Source of the DNA: Planctomycetota bacterium
GTDB lineage: Bacteria; Planctomycetota; SZUA-567; H5-PLA8
NCBI GenBank assembly: GCA_016200135.1
Contig: JACQFI010000019.1
Location: 20,644-84,643 of the forward strand
Direction of reading: 5' to 3'
DNA length: 64,000 nt
Below, piece by piece: positions 25,883 to 34,908 of the stretch. The stretch's first letter is position 1, and each line of letters starts with the position of its first letter. Both the position numbers and the translations under genes were made by a program. The notes beneath the pieces were generated by a model. It was not told the DNA's origin and did not search any database. It saw only the letters and a program-made list of their open reading frames with translations.

Positions 25883-28495
25883 ATGAGGCATACGATCTTG
25901 GTTCTCGCGTGGTGGGTGGGCGCAGCCGCGGCAGGTGAAGCCGTGCTGGCCAACGGACCCACGGCCACGAAATCCGGGGAGGGCGCGACGATCGCCTTCT
26001 CGGTCGCGAAGCAGACCGACGTCGAGGTTGCGATACTGGATTCCAAGGGCGAGCCGGTCCGGCACCTGGCCGCGGGCGTGCTGGGCGGCGAGAAGCCGCC
26101 GCCGGAGCCGCTCAAGGCGGGGCTCGCGCAGTCGCTCGCTTGGGACGGCAAGGACGACTTCGGCAAGCCGGCAAAGGGCGGGCCGTTCAAGGTACGCGTA
26201 CGCGCGGGTTCGGGGTTCAAATTCGGGCGCTTCATCGGCGAAGACCCGTACACGTTCGGCTCCGTGGACGGCCTGGCCAGCGACGAAGACGGCAACCTGT
26301 ACATCAGTTCGTATGCGGGCACGCACAACCAGGGCGCCCGCACGCTCCGCGTCTACGACGGCCAGGGGCGGTACCTCCGGGAAATCGCGCCCTTCCCCGC
26401 AAGCCTGAAGCCGGAGACAATGAAAGGCGTGGCGCGTTGGGACGCGGCTGCGAACGTCTGGCGCCCGACGAACTATTCGTGCCTGAATCCGGACTTTTAC
26501 GGCAGCCCAGGCGCCTCGCTCGTCTCCGCGTCGCTCTCCAGCGGAATTTTTTTTGCCGACCACGGCGACGTGTACGCGCTGAACGCCGACGGCAGCGTCA
26601 AAGGCGCAGCCTTCGGAACCAAACAGATCCCGTGGCCGGTCTTCGACGCCAAGAACGGAGAGAACAACCACTACGGCCACCCCTGGCACTACCACGAAGG
26701 CGTGGAATGCTTCGCCGCGTCGCCCGACGGCAAGTGGCTGTACCTCACGGGCCCCGTGCCCAACGCCGAGAAGCGTAAGAAGGAAGACCCGCGCTTCCCG
26801 CTTGGCGGCGTGTACCGCATGCGCCTGGACGGCAAGGACGAGATGAAACTCTTCGTCTCCCTGTCGATGACGTACGACGGCGCCTGGGCGAAGGACGGCG
26901 GAAAGAACTACGGCCGCTCGGGCCCGCTCCATTTCGTCGGCTGCGATGCGAAGAACAACGTCTACGTCCCGGATCGAAGCGCGAACCGCGTGGTGGTCTT
27001 CGGCGAGGACGGCAAGCAGGTGGGCGAGGTCGCCGTCAAGAACCCGCACCAGGTCGTCGCGCACCCGAAGTCCGCTTCCTTTTACGTGCTGCGCATGGTC
27101 TGCAACGGCTGGAATACGCATGCGATGGCTGTGGAGAAGTTCGACGGGTTCGCATCGGGCGCCAAGCCCGTGGCCGTGTACGACAAGTTCCCCAACAAGG
27201 TCTCGCCGCGCATCGCCGTCACAACCAGCGGCGGCAAGACGATGGTCTGGATCGCCGGCCTGCCCGAAGGCCTGATAGCCCTCGAGGACAAAGGCACTGC
27301 CCTCGTCCCTGCCGAGACCGCTTTCAAGCGCCGGCCTGAAGCGCAGATCGACTGGAACCGCCTGGCGGTGGATTACAACCGCGACGAACTGTACGTGGCC
27401 GATGGCGGCAATCTGATCTGGCGCTACGACGGCAAGACCGGGACCGGCGGCATCCTGAAACGCAAGAACGGGCAGACGCTCGCGGGCGTGGACCTCTCGG
27501 TGGGCTACGACGGCATGCTGTACGTCCGAACCGGCGAGAGCTTCAGCGGGCCGTTGGAACGGTTCAATCACGAACTCGAACCGGCCCCCTACCCCAGCGG
27601 CACGCACGTCATCAGCCCTTCGATCTACAGTCGCTTCGGAATCGGCAATTGCGAGAAGGGCCTGGGCTGCGGACCCAACGGGGAGGTCTACATCTCCTTT
27701 ATGTACGACTGGACGCTGTACGCGGTCGGCGGCTTTGGCGGCGACGGCAAGGCCCTGAAAGGCTTGTATCTGGAGGGGAAATTCCCGGCCACAAAGCCCG
27801 AGAACCTGAAAGGCTATCCGCCCGAACTGCGCACCGCGGCCATCGGGCCCATCACCAGCGCGGGCGGCGGCGTGCGCGTGGATCTGCACGGCAATATCTA
27901 CCTGGGCCTGGACGTGAAACCCGCTGGCTTCGCCATGCCCGCTTTCCTGGGCGGCGATGAAGTCGGCAAACGCTGGTACACCAGCGTCGTCAAATTCGGT
28001 TCCAAGGGCGGCGCGATCCTGGGAATTAAAGACAGCGAGAGCAAGATGGCGGGCGCGCCCAAGCTCGAACTCGAAGGCAAACTCAGCGCCGAGAACGCCC
28101 TCAACATTTATCCCGGCCTGGGTCCCATCAGCGGTCCCGGCGCGGGCGGGAACTCCTCCTGCTGCGTCTGCCGCGTACCGCGCTTCGACGTCGACCGCTA
28201 CGGGCGGCTCGCCATGCCGAGCGCGTTCGCGGCCAACGTGCTGCTCTACGACAATGCCGGCAACAAGATCTCGGAGCTTGGCAGCTACGGGAACTTCGAT
28301 TCACAATACGTGAATCCGAATAATGAGGCCGGCAAGCAGAACAAAGCCGCCGTGGCGCAGCCGGAGATCCCACTGGCCTGGCCGAGCGGCGCGGGCTTCA
28401 GCGAGAATCACCTGTATCTGAACGACACCTACAACCGCCGCGTCGTGCGCGTGGATAAGACGTTCGCCGCCGAGGTGCTGGCGGACGTGAAATAG
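25883..28495 (+). CDS. Secreted FlgD-Ig / NHL-propeller protein, paralog B
   Basis: An 870-residue paralog of the protein before it, starting eight bases after that gene's stop. A short signal peptide (TILVLAWWVGAAAAGE) precedes the FlgD-like domain (DVEVAILDSKGEPVRHLAAG). Blades include DGLASDEDGNLYISSYAG and DLSVGYDGMLYVRTG. The Cys cluster is C760, C761, C763 in CCVCRVPRFDVDRYGRL, and the C-terminus reads LNDTYNRRVVRVDKTF before ADVK. Compared with paralog A it has an insertion in the first third (FGTKQIPWPVFDAKNGEN region). Same operon and probable shared control; function unknown. Confidence 0.85.
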   Translation: MRHTILVLAWWVGAAAAGEAVLANGPTATKSGEGATIAFSVAKQTDVEVAILDSKGEPVRHLAAGVLGGEKPPPEPLKAGLAQSLAWDGKDDFGKPAKGGPFKVRVRAGSGFKFGRFIGEDPYTFGSVDGLASDEDGNLYISSYAGTHNQGARTLRVYDGQGRYLREIAPFPASLKPETMKGVARWDAAANVWRPTNYSCLNPDFYGSPGASLVSASLSSGIFFADHGDVYALNADGSVKGAAFGTKQIPWPVFDAKNGENNHYGHPWHYHEGVECFAASPDGKWLYLTGPVPNAEKRKKEDPRFPLGGVYRMRLDGKDEMKLFVSLSMTYDGAWAKDGGKNYGRSGPLHFVGCDAKNNVYVPDRSANRVVVFGEDGKQVGEVAVKNPHQVVAHPKSASFYVLRMVCNGWNTHAMAVEKFDGFASGAKPVAVYDKFPNKVSPRIAVTTSGGKTMVWIAGLPEGLIALEDKGTALVPAETAFKRRPEAQIDWNRLAVDYNRDELYVADGGNLIWRYDGKTGTGGILKRKNGQTLAGVDLSVGYDGMLYVRTGESFSGPLERFNHELEPAPYPSGTHVISPSIYSRFGIGNCEKGLGCGPNGEVYISFMYDWTLYAVGGFGGDGKALKGLYLEGKFPATKPENLKGYPPELRTAAIGPITSAGGGVRVDLHGNIYLGLDVKPAGFAMPAFLGGDEVGKRWYTSVVKFGSKGGAILGIKDSESKMAGAPKLELEGKLSAENALNIYPGLGPISGPGAGGNSSCCVCRVPRFDVDRYGRLAMPSAFAANVLLYDNAGNKISELGSYGNFDSQYVNPNNEAGKQNKAAVAQPEIPLAWPSGAGFSENHLYLNDTYNRRVVRVDKTFAAEVLADVK

Positions 28496-28506
28496 GGAGA
28501 CACGCG

Positions 28507-31095
28507 ATGCTTCGTTACGCCCTCATTCTTATTCTCACCGGTTCATGCGCCTGGTCGGCGGAGGTCACCTTCGCCACGCCGCCCAGCGCCAAGAAGGACG
28601 GCGACAAGGTCGTCGTCACCTTCGTGATCTCGGCAAAGAGCGACGTCGAAGTCGCGGTTCTGGACACCAAAGGCGAGCCCGTGCGGCACCTGGCGGCAGG
28701 TATGCTCGGGGGCGAGAAGCCGCCGCCGGAGCCGCTCAAGGCGGGACTCTCGCAGTCCATCACCTGGGACGGCAAAGACGACTTCGGCAAGCCGGCGGAA
28801 GGCGGGCCGCTTACAGTTCGCGTGCGCGCGGGGATGCAGGTGGAATTCGGGCGCTTCCTAGGCGGGGATCCCTACCGGTTCGGAACGATTAACGGCCTGG
28901 CCACCGATGCGTCCGGCAATCTTTACGTCTCCGCATTCCGCGGCGAGACCAACCAGAACATGATCGTGGTGCGGAAGTACAACTCCGACGGCAGTTATGC
29001 CCGCACGCTGCTGCCGTTCTCGGCGGAATGCAAGCCCGACGCGCTGCCGAATGTGGGCCGCTGGGACGATAAACGCAAAGCGTTCGCGCCGAAGAACCAG
29101 AGCAGCCTCAACCCCGCCTTCTATCCCTGGGGCACCGAAGACGCGAACATCGTGAGCGCCACGCCCGATGGCATCGTGATGGTCAGCGGACGGACCACTT
29201 ACCGCTTAGGCCCCAACGGCGAGATGCTCGGCGGGCCGACTCCCATGTGGTCCGCTGCGGCCAAGCTCGAATGCCCCGGCTGGCTGATCGTGCAGGTCGC
29301 GGCCTCACCCGACGGCAAATACCTCTACTATTCCAACGTTGCCGGCACAAAGTACCAGCCCAAGCACTTCAATGAGACAAACCCCGCCTGGCCGCAGGGC
29401 CGCGTATACCGCCAGGATGTCACCAAGCCCGGAAGCGATCCCGAGAAGTTTTACGACCTCGAACTGCCCAACTGGGAGCAGCAGAAGTACTGGCTCCCCG
29501 ACGCCTGGAACAAGCGCTCCGCCGCCGCCGGCATCACCACCGATGCGAAAGGCAACCTGTACGTCTGCGACCTGGTGAACCAGGAAGTCGTCGAAGTCGA
29601 TCCGTCCGGCAAAAAGGTTTCTGCGACCAAGGCGCCGTGGCCCGAACGCGTTCACGTGGACGCCAAGTCGGGCAGTTACTACGTCATCTGCCGGACAGCG
29701 CTGCCCAAGGACGGCATGGTGCTGAAGAAGCTCGTGAAGATCAGCGGCCGCGGCGCGGACGGGAAGGTCGTGGCGGAACTGCCATTCAAGGAAGGCGGCC
29801 TGGGCGAAGCCAGCGCCCTCGGCGTAATGAACGGCCAGCCGGTGCTCTGGATCGCCGGCGGGCTCACCATGATCTGCGTCAAGGATGCTGGCAATGCCCT
29901 GGAAGTCGTCCAGACGGCGTTCAAGCCCGAGCCCGAGTCGCAGACCGACTACAACCGCCTGTCCGTGGACTGGGCCCGCGAGCAAGTCTATGTGAACACG
30001 GGCACCAACCGCATCTGGCGGTACGACGGGATCACGGGCCAAGACGAATTGCTGAAGGAGAAGGGCAAAGTTTTCTATGGGACCGATCTGACCGTCGGTT
30101 ACGACGGTCTGCTCTACATCCGCAGCGGCGAAGGGTACAGCGGGCCGTTTGAACGCCGCACGCCCGCGCTGGAGCCCGCTCCATTTTCGGGCACCAAATC
30201 GCACCTGCTGACTCCGTACGTCTACAGCCGCATGGGCATCGGGTTCAGCGAACACGGCATCGGCGTCGGTCCCGACGGCCGGGCATTCTTCACCTATATG
30301 TACGACTGGAACAAGTACTGCATCAGCGGCTTCGACGGCCAGGGCAACGCGATCAAGGGCAAGTATCTGAAGGGCAAGGTCAACAAGCCCGACAAGGATG
30401 GCAAGCACCCGATGCCGGAAGCCATCGACAGCGCGGTGGTCGGGCCGCTGCCGATGTCCAACGGCGGCGTGCGCGTGGACCTGCAGAACAACATTTACGT
30501 CGGGATGCGACTGCTCCCCGACGGGCATATCGTACCGCCGGGCTTTGAGAAGGACGCGGCATACGAGCATTGGACCGGATGCGTCGTGAAGTATCCGCCC
30601 GATGGCGGCACGGTCTTGAACACCGAGAGCAAAGACGACGAACCGGCCGGCGACGCCCCGAAGACCTCGCTCGCCTGGGCGGGCCAGAAGATGGCCGTCG
30701 TCGGCGTGCTGCAGATTTATTCGGGCGTGGGCTCGTTCAGCGGCAACGGCTGGGGCGGGAACGGTTCGTGCTGCGTCTGCCGCGTGCCGCGCTTCGACCT
30801 CGACCGGTACGGCCGGCTGATCATTCCCAACGTGGTGACCAATTCGGTGACGATACTTGATAACGCGGGTAACGAACTGCTCACCTTCGGCTCGTACGGC
30901 AATTTCGACTCGCAGTACGTGCCGCCGGGGTCCCAAGAGCCCAAGCCGCTCTTGAGCACGCCTGCCATCCCGCTCACCTGGCCGACGGGCGCGGGCTTCA
31001 GCAAGAAGCATCTGTACGTGAACGATACCTACAGCCGCCGCGTCGTACGCGTGGACATGAAGTACAAGGCCGAGACCGTCTGCGAGATCAAGTAA
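28507..31095 (+). CDS. Secreted FlgD-Ig / NHL-propeller protein, paralog C
   Basis: An 862-residue paralog, 11 bases after paralog B. The signal peptide (ALILILTGSCAWSAE), FlgD-like domain (DVEVAVLDTKGEPVRHLAAG), blades (GITTDAKGNLYVCDLVNQEV, DLTVGYDGLLYIRSG) and Cys cluster (C755, C756, C758) match its siblings. The C-terminus is VNDTYSRRVVRVDMKY before CEIK. The middle third (KPGSDPEKFYDLELPNWEQQ) is closer to paralog D than to A or B, so copies C and D may share a more recent ancestor. The last eight bases overlap the 3' end of the convergent second regulator. Confidence 0.85.
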   Translation: MLRYALILILTGSCAWSAEVTFATPPSAKKDGDKVVVTFVISAKSDVEVAVLDTKGEPVRHLAAGMLGGEKPPPEPLKAGLSQSITWDGKDDFGKPAEGGPLTVRVRAGMQVEFGRFLGGDPYRFGTINGLATDASGNLYVSAFRGETNQNMIVVRKYNSDGSYARTLLPFSAECKPDALPNVGRWDDKRKAFAPKNQSSLNPAFYPWGTEDANIVSATPDGIVMVSGRTTYRLGPNGEMLGGPTPMWSAAAKLECPGWLIVQVAASPDGKYLYYSNVAGTKYQPKHFNETNPAWPQGRVYRQDVTKPGSDPEKFYDLELPNWEQQKYWLPDAWNKRSAAAGITTDAKGNLYVCDLVNQEVVEVDPSGKKVSATKAPWPERVHVDAKSGSYYVICRTALPKDGMVLKKLVKISGRGADGKVVAELPFKEGGLGEASALGVMNGQPVLWIAGGLTMICVKDAGNALEVVQTAFKPEPESQTDYNRLSVDWAREQVYVNTGTNRIWRYDGITGQDELLKEKGKVFYGTDLTVGYDGLLYIRSGEGYSGPFERRTPALEPAPFSGTKSHLLTPYVYSRMGIGFSEHGIGVGPDGRAFFTYMYDWNKYCISGFDGQGNAIKGKYLKGKVNKPDKDGKHPMPEAIDSAVVGPLPMSNGGVRVDLQNNIYVGMRLLPDGHIVPPGFEKDAAYEHWTGCVVKYPPDGGTVLNTESKDDEPAGDAPKTSLAWAGQKMAVVGVLQIYSGVGSFSGNGWGGNGSCCVCRVPRFDLDRYGRLIIPNVVTNSVTILDNAGNELLTFGSYGNFDSQYVPPGSQEPKPLLSTPAIPLTWPTGAGFSKKHLYVNDTYSRRVVRVDMKYKAETVCEIK

Positions 31096-32230
31096 CGGGC
31101 AGCATGTCCTCTTCGCCGGGCAGCGCGCGACTGCTCTCGCCTGGAATAAATGTCATGGGAATCGTTACCCGGACGGGAGGCATCGCCCGGCAGGCGAGTC
31201 GCGACGCGATGAGTTGGATCGCCGTGCGGCCCGCCAGATCGTAATCGGCCCGCGAATAGGAAAACGCCAGCCCGCCGTCCCGGACGCGGGAATTGTCGCA
31301 GCACGCCAGGCTCACGTCGCGCGGGCACTCCACGTCGATCAATTGAAGCACGCGCAGGACCTCGGGCGCCAAGCCGCCGGAAGCCAGCACATACGCCGTG
31401 GGCCGGTGGCGCTTGTGAAACGGCGGCAGGTCCCGCTCCAGGTTCGTCGGGTCGCGCGGGCCGCCCAGCACGAGCGGGCGTGGGGTCTCGCCGCCCGACC
31501 ATGCCACGCCACGCAAGTATCCGGTCATGCGCTGCTGCCAGGTGGGATCGGAACTGCGCGGATTGCAGCGTTCCCCGATAAACACGATACGGCGATGCCC
31601 GAGCGCCAGCAGGTGAACCGTGGCCTGGAATCCGGCGTCCTCGTGATCCGCGTAGACCGAATCGAAGGCCGCATCCTGGGTATGAAAATCGATGGCCACC
31701 ACCGGCAGCCCCGCGCGCGCCATCGTGTTGAGCCTGCCGGCGTGGTTGGCCTCGATGCCGACCACGCCCTGAACCAATCCCTTGAGCATCTCGGCGTCCA
31801 CTGCGGGCAGCATATCGATTGAGCGCGTCTCCACATCCGTGGGCGTAAAGTACTCAATGCGTAGCGGTTTGGCGGACGCAAAGGCCATCCCTTCGAAGAT
31901 ATCGCGCGTGAAGGCCAGCCTGCCCAACGCCTCGCGGCTTAACGTGCTGAGCACCGCTATCGACCGGACGATGGGAAGCGGCGAGGTCCCCGCACGCGCG
32001 ACCCCTTGGGCGACAAACGTACCTAGACGCTGCCGGCGCGTCAGCAGCCCCTCTTGCGCGAGCTCGTTCAGCGCACGGCGTACGGCGCGCACGGTTGCGC
32101 CCGTGGCGTGCCGCAGGTCCTCGTCGTCCAGGCGCGAGCCTTCGGCGAGTTCCGCGCGAATGATGCGCGCGCGGACATGGTCCTTGATAAATTGAACCTG
32201 TGCATCGCTGTCTTGCATGGAGTCGCCCAT
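31088..32230 (-). CDS. GntR/LacI hybrid transcriptional regulator (AraR-like), unit 2
   Basis: A 380-residue regulator with an N-terminal winged helix (VQFIKDHVRARIIRAELAEG, GATVRAVRRALNELAQEGLL) and a LacI-type sensor (IEANHAGRLNTMARAGLPVV, HLLALGHRRIVFIGE). It has the same layout as the regulator at 22004 but is clearly diverged from it. Start choice is uncertain: ATGs at 32230 and 32218 are both possible and neither has a strong Shine-Dalgarno; 32275 is less likely. It is divergent from paralog D across an AT-rich region with palindromic operators, and its 3' end overlaps paralog C. Confidence 0.83.
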   Translation of the reverse strand: MGDSMQDSDAQVQFIKDHVRARIIRAELAEGSRLDDEDLRHATGATVRAVRRALNELAQEGLLTRRQRLGTFVAQGVARAGTSPLPIVRSIAVLSTLSREALGRLAFTRDIFEGMAFASAKPLRIEYFTPTDVETRSIDMLPAVDAEMLKGLVQGVVGIEANHAGRLNTMARAGLPVVAIDFHTQDAAFDSVYADHEDAGFQATVHLLALGHRRIVFIGERCNPRSSDPTWQQRMTGYLRGVAWSGGETPRPLVLGGPRDPTNLERDLPPFHKRHRPTAYVLASGGLAPEVLRVLQLIDVECPRDVSLACCDNSRVRDGGLAFSYSRADYDLAGRTAIQLIASRLACRAMPPVRVTIPMTFIPGESSRALPGEEDMLPVT

Positions 32231-32305
32231 AAAGTTACAAAAATGACAGTGAAACCATGGCCTGCTTTCAATCACAGTATATTACATAACTATAATTTAA
32301 ATAAA

Positions 32306-32359
32306 GTATTAAATACATTAAAAGTATTTAATACTGCAAAAATAATAGTTATTTAATAC
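32306..32359. promoter_or_regulatory. Triple operator array, consensus GTATTWAATAC
   Basis: GTATTAAATAC (32306-32316), GTATTTAATAC (32324-32334) and TTATTTAATAC (32349-32359) lie between the divergent second regulator and paralog D. The first two are perfect palindromes around a central A/T, the third has one mismatch. Centre spacings are 18 and 25 bases. This is the expected layout for an AraR/LacI-type dimer binding at several sites. Confidence 0.6.
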
Positions 32360-32372
32360 AAAAGCGACGGTT

Positions 32373-32378
32373 TATAAT
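32373..32378 (+). promoter_or_regulatory. Candidate -10 box for paralog D
   Basis: A perfect TATAAT lies 40 bases before the ATG of paralog D. A -35 box at normal spacing would fall inside the third operator (about 32350-32355), so bound regulator would block it. No good TTGACA is visible there. Confidence 0.4.
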
Positions 32379-32418
32379 AACCACCATGTTGGGCAAAGCC
32401 TCTTTGGAGAGAAACGCT

Positions 32419-34902
32419 ATGACGCGCGCGCTGTGCTTCCTATGCTTGCTGTCGAGTCCCGCTTTCGCCGCGGACACCGCCCTGTCTCCGGCGCCGAGTT
32501 CAAAAAAGGAGAGCGGCAAGACCGTCATCACCTTCGGGGTCACGCAATCCACGGATGTCGAGGTCGCGATTCTCGACGCCAAGGGCGCAGTCGTCCGCCA
32601 CCTGGTCGCGGGCGTCCTGGGCGCGAAAAACGCTCCGCCCGAGCCCCTGAAGCCGGGCCTCACGCAAAGCGTGGAGTGGGACGAGAAGGACGATTGCGGC
32701 AAGCCGGCGCAAGGCGGGCCGTTCAAAGTTCGCGTGCGCGCGGGTATGTCCGTAAAGTTTGGGAAGATCATCGGCACCAGTCCGTACACCGGGTACCTGA
32801 GTTCCGGCGCGCCTTGCGACAGTGTGGCCGTCGCCAAAGACGGAACGCTGTTTGTGAAGATGGCGTCGCTCGTGCCGCAGTTGCACGAGGCCATGCCATG
32901 GCAAGTGCGCCGCTTCGACAAGTCCGGCAAGTATCAGAAGACTCTCCTGCCCTACGCGCCGTCGACCGAGCCCTCGAAGACTCCGGGTTTCCGGCTGATC
33001 GACACCGGGGATGGGAAATTGACGCCGGCGCACTGCACGCCCCTGGATGTCGTTCTGTTCCGCTTCGGGGACAACATCTACAACCGGATCGTCGATGGGA
33101 ATCTGGTCTTCATCGACAACCATTCCGCAAATCTGACCTTCTTCAAGGTGGACGGTTCGAACAGCGTCAAGACGGTGCCCATGCGTACGGCGCCGGACAA
33201 ACTCAAGTGGGCGAGCTGGCTCGCGCCGCAGGTGGCGTTCTCGCCCGACGGCAAATACGCATACTACTCGAACGTAGCCAACTCGCCCTACGACGGCAAG
33301 AAGCCCGCGGACATCGACCCCAAGTTTCCGCAGGGCCGCATCTACCGGCAAGACCTGACCAAGGCGGGCAGCGATCCCGAAGAGTTCTACGATCTCGAAC
33401 TGCCCGACTTCGAGAAGACCCCGTACTGGATGCCCAGCGCCTGGGACAAGAAGACCGCGGCGGCCGGCATCACGGTGGATGCCAAGGGTAACGTCTTCGT
33501 CTGCGATCTCGTCAACCAAGAAGTCGTGGAACTAAGCCCCGAGGGCAAGAAGCTCAGCGCCACGAAAGCGCCTTGGCCGGATAAAGTCCTCGTGAATTCC
33601 AAGACGGGAACGCTCTACGTCGTCTCTTCGCAGGTATCACGCGGCAACCGTCCGCCTTCCGAACTGCTCAAGATTGCGGGCCGCGGTCCGGAGGCCAAGG
33701 TGGCCGCCAAATTGGCGCTCAAGGGTTCGCAGGGGCACTCCTTCGCGCTCGATGAGTCCGGTGATACGCCGGTCCTGTGGCTCGGTGGCGGCAGCGAACT
33801 CGTCCGGGTCGAAGACCAGGGCGCGGCCCTTACCGTCGTGGGCGGCAGCATCGTGAATCGGGATCCGAACGCGATCTCCTTCGTCTGCTTCGGCGATGTG
33901 GATACCGAGGCCGACCTTGTCTACATCACCGAAGGCATGGGCCGCGTCTGGCGTTACAACGGCGAGACCGGCGAAGGAACGCTACAGCCCTATAAGACCT
34001 GCGATCTGGCTATTGGTCCGACCGGCATGATCTACTGCTGGGGCAATACGGGCAGCTACGCCGGGCCGGTGACGCGCTTCACCCGCGACGGCAAGCCCGC
34101 GCCTATTGCCGCCGGCAAAAACACCTACGGCAGCGTTTTCGGGCGCTTCGGGCGCGGCAACAACGCGCCAGGCATCGATGTCGATTGGCAAGGCCGGGTC
34201 TACGCCACCTGCGGTTTCAACGACTGCCATATCCGCGTCTACGATGCCGACGGCGCGCTCGTGCCATACGAACGCAAGGCCCTCACTGGCGAAGCGAAAA
34301 AAGAAGAAGTTCCGGCCTTCATCTCGTACGTGCTCGACCAGGGCGGAAGCATCCGCCTCGATCCGGCCGGCAACGCCTATGTCCTTGAAGTCGGCCTGCC
34401 CAAGGGCTTGCCCAATCCCAAGGGCTTCGAGAAAGAGCCCAGCTTCTCGCAATGCTCGGGATCCATCTACAAATTCACGCCCAAGGGCGGCGAGTTTAAA
34501 AAACTCCCGGGCGGGGGCTGGGACGCGATCGGTTCCGTGAAAACGTACTCGTATCCCTGCGGACCGATCTCGGGCTCGTGGAACTCGACGCAGTCCGTCT
34601 GCCACTGCACGCGCCCGCGCTTCGACGTGGACGCCTATGGGCGGCTCTACATTCCGCATGGCGTGACGTATAAGGTGACGCTCTGCGACAACGCCGACAA
34701 CGAGATCCTGAATTTCGGCGGCTACGGCAACTGGGATACGCAAGGTCCAGCGAGTGCGGAACCGAAACCGGAGATCCCGCTGGGCTGGCCGATCTTCGCC
34801 GGCGCGAGCGACAAGTATGTCTACGTCGGCGACGGATTGAATCATCGCGTCGTCCGCGCGGACAAGAAATTCGCCGCCGAGGCGACCTGCGAGATTAAAT
34901 AG
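32419..34902 (+). CDS. Secreted FlgD-Ig / NHL-propeller protein, paralog D
   Basis: An 827-residue paralog of the three proteins at 23274-31095. The signal peptide (ALCFLCLLSSPAFAAD) precedes the FlgD-like domain (DVEVAILDAKGAVVRHLVAG). Blades include GITVDAKGNVFVCDLVNQEV and GIDVDWQGRVYATCGFND. The Cys motif is reduced to C-x-C (C728, C730, in VCHCTRPRFDVDAYGRL), and the end reads VGDGLNHRVVRADKKF before CEIK. The start at 32419 has GGAG nine bases upstream; an ATG at 32386 lacks one. It is controlled separately from A-C, probably by the divergent regulator. It ends seven bases from the convergent Gfo/Idh/MocA gene. Confidence 0.85.
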   Translation: MTRALCFLCLLSSPAFAADTALSPAPSSKKESGKTVITFGVTQSTDVEVAILDAKGAVVRHLVAGVLGAKNAPPEPLKPGLTQSVEWDEKDDCGKPAQGGPFKVRVRAGMSVKFGKIIGTSPYTGYLSSGAPCDSVAVAKDGTLFVKMASLVPQLHEAMPWQVRRFDKSGKYQKTLLPYAPSTEPSKTPGFRLIDTGDGKLTPAHCTPLDVVLFRFGDNIYNRIVDGNLVFIDNHSANLTFFKVDGSNSVKTVPMRTAPDKLKWASWLAPQVAFSPDGKYAYYSNVANSPYDGKKPADIDPKFPQGRIYRQDLTKAGSDPEEFYDLELPDFEKTPYWMPSAWDKKTAAAGITVDAKGNVFVCDLVNQEVVELSPEGKKLSATKAPWPDKVLVNSKTGTLYVVSSQVSRGNRPPSELLKIAGRGPEAKVAAKLALKGSQGHSFALDESGDTPVLWLGGGSELVRVEDQGAALTVVGGSIVNRDPNAISFVCFGDVDTEADLVYITEGMGRVWRYNGETGEGTLQPYKTCDLAIGPTGMIYCWGNTGSYAGPVTRFTRDGKPAPIAAGKNTYGSVFGRFGRGNNAPGIDVDWQGRVYATCGFNDCHIRVYDADGALVPYERKALTGEAKKEEVPAFISYVLDQGGSIRLDPAGNAYVLEVGLPKGLPNPKGFEKEPSFSQCSGSIYKFTPKGGEFKKLPGGGWDAIGSVKTYSYPCGPISGSWNSTQSVCHCTRPRFDVDAYGRLYIPHGVTYKVTLCDNADNEILNFGGYGNWDTQGPASAEPKPEIPLGWPIFAGASDKYVYVGDGLNHRVVRADKKFAAEATCEIK

Positions 34903-34908
34903 CCGTAC

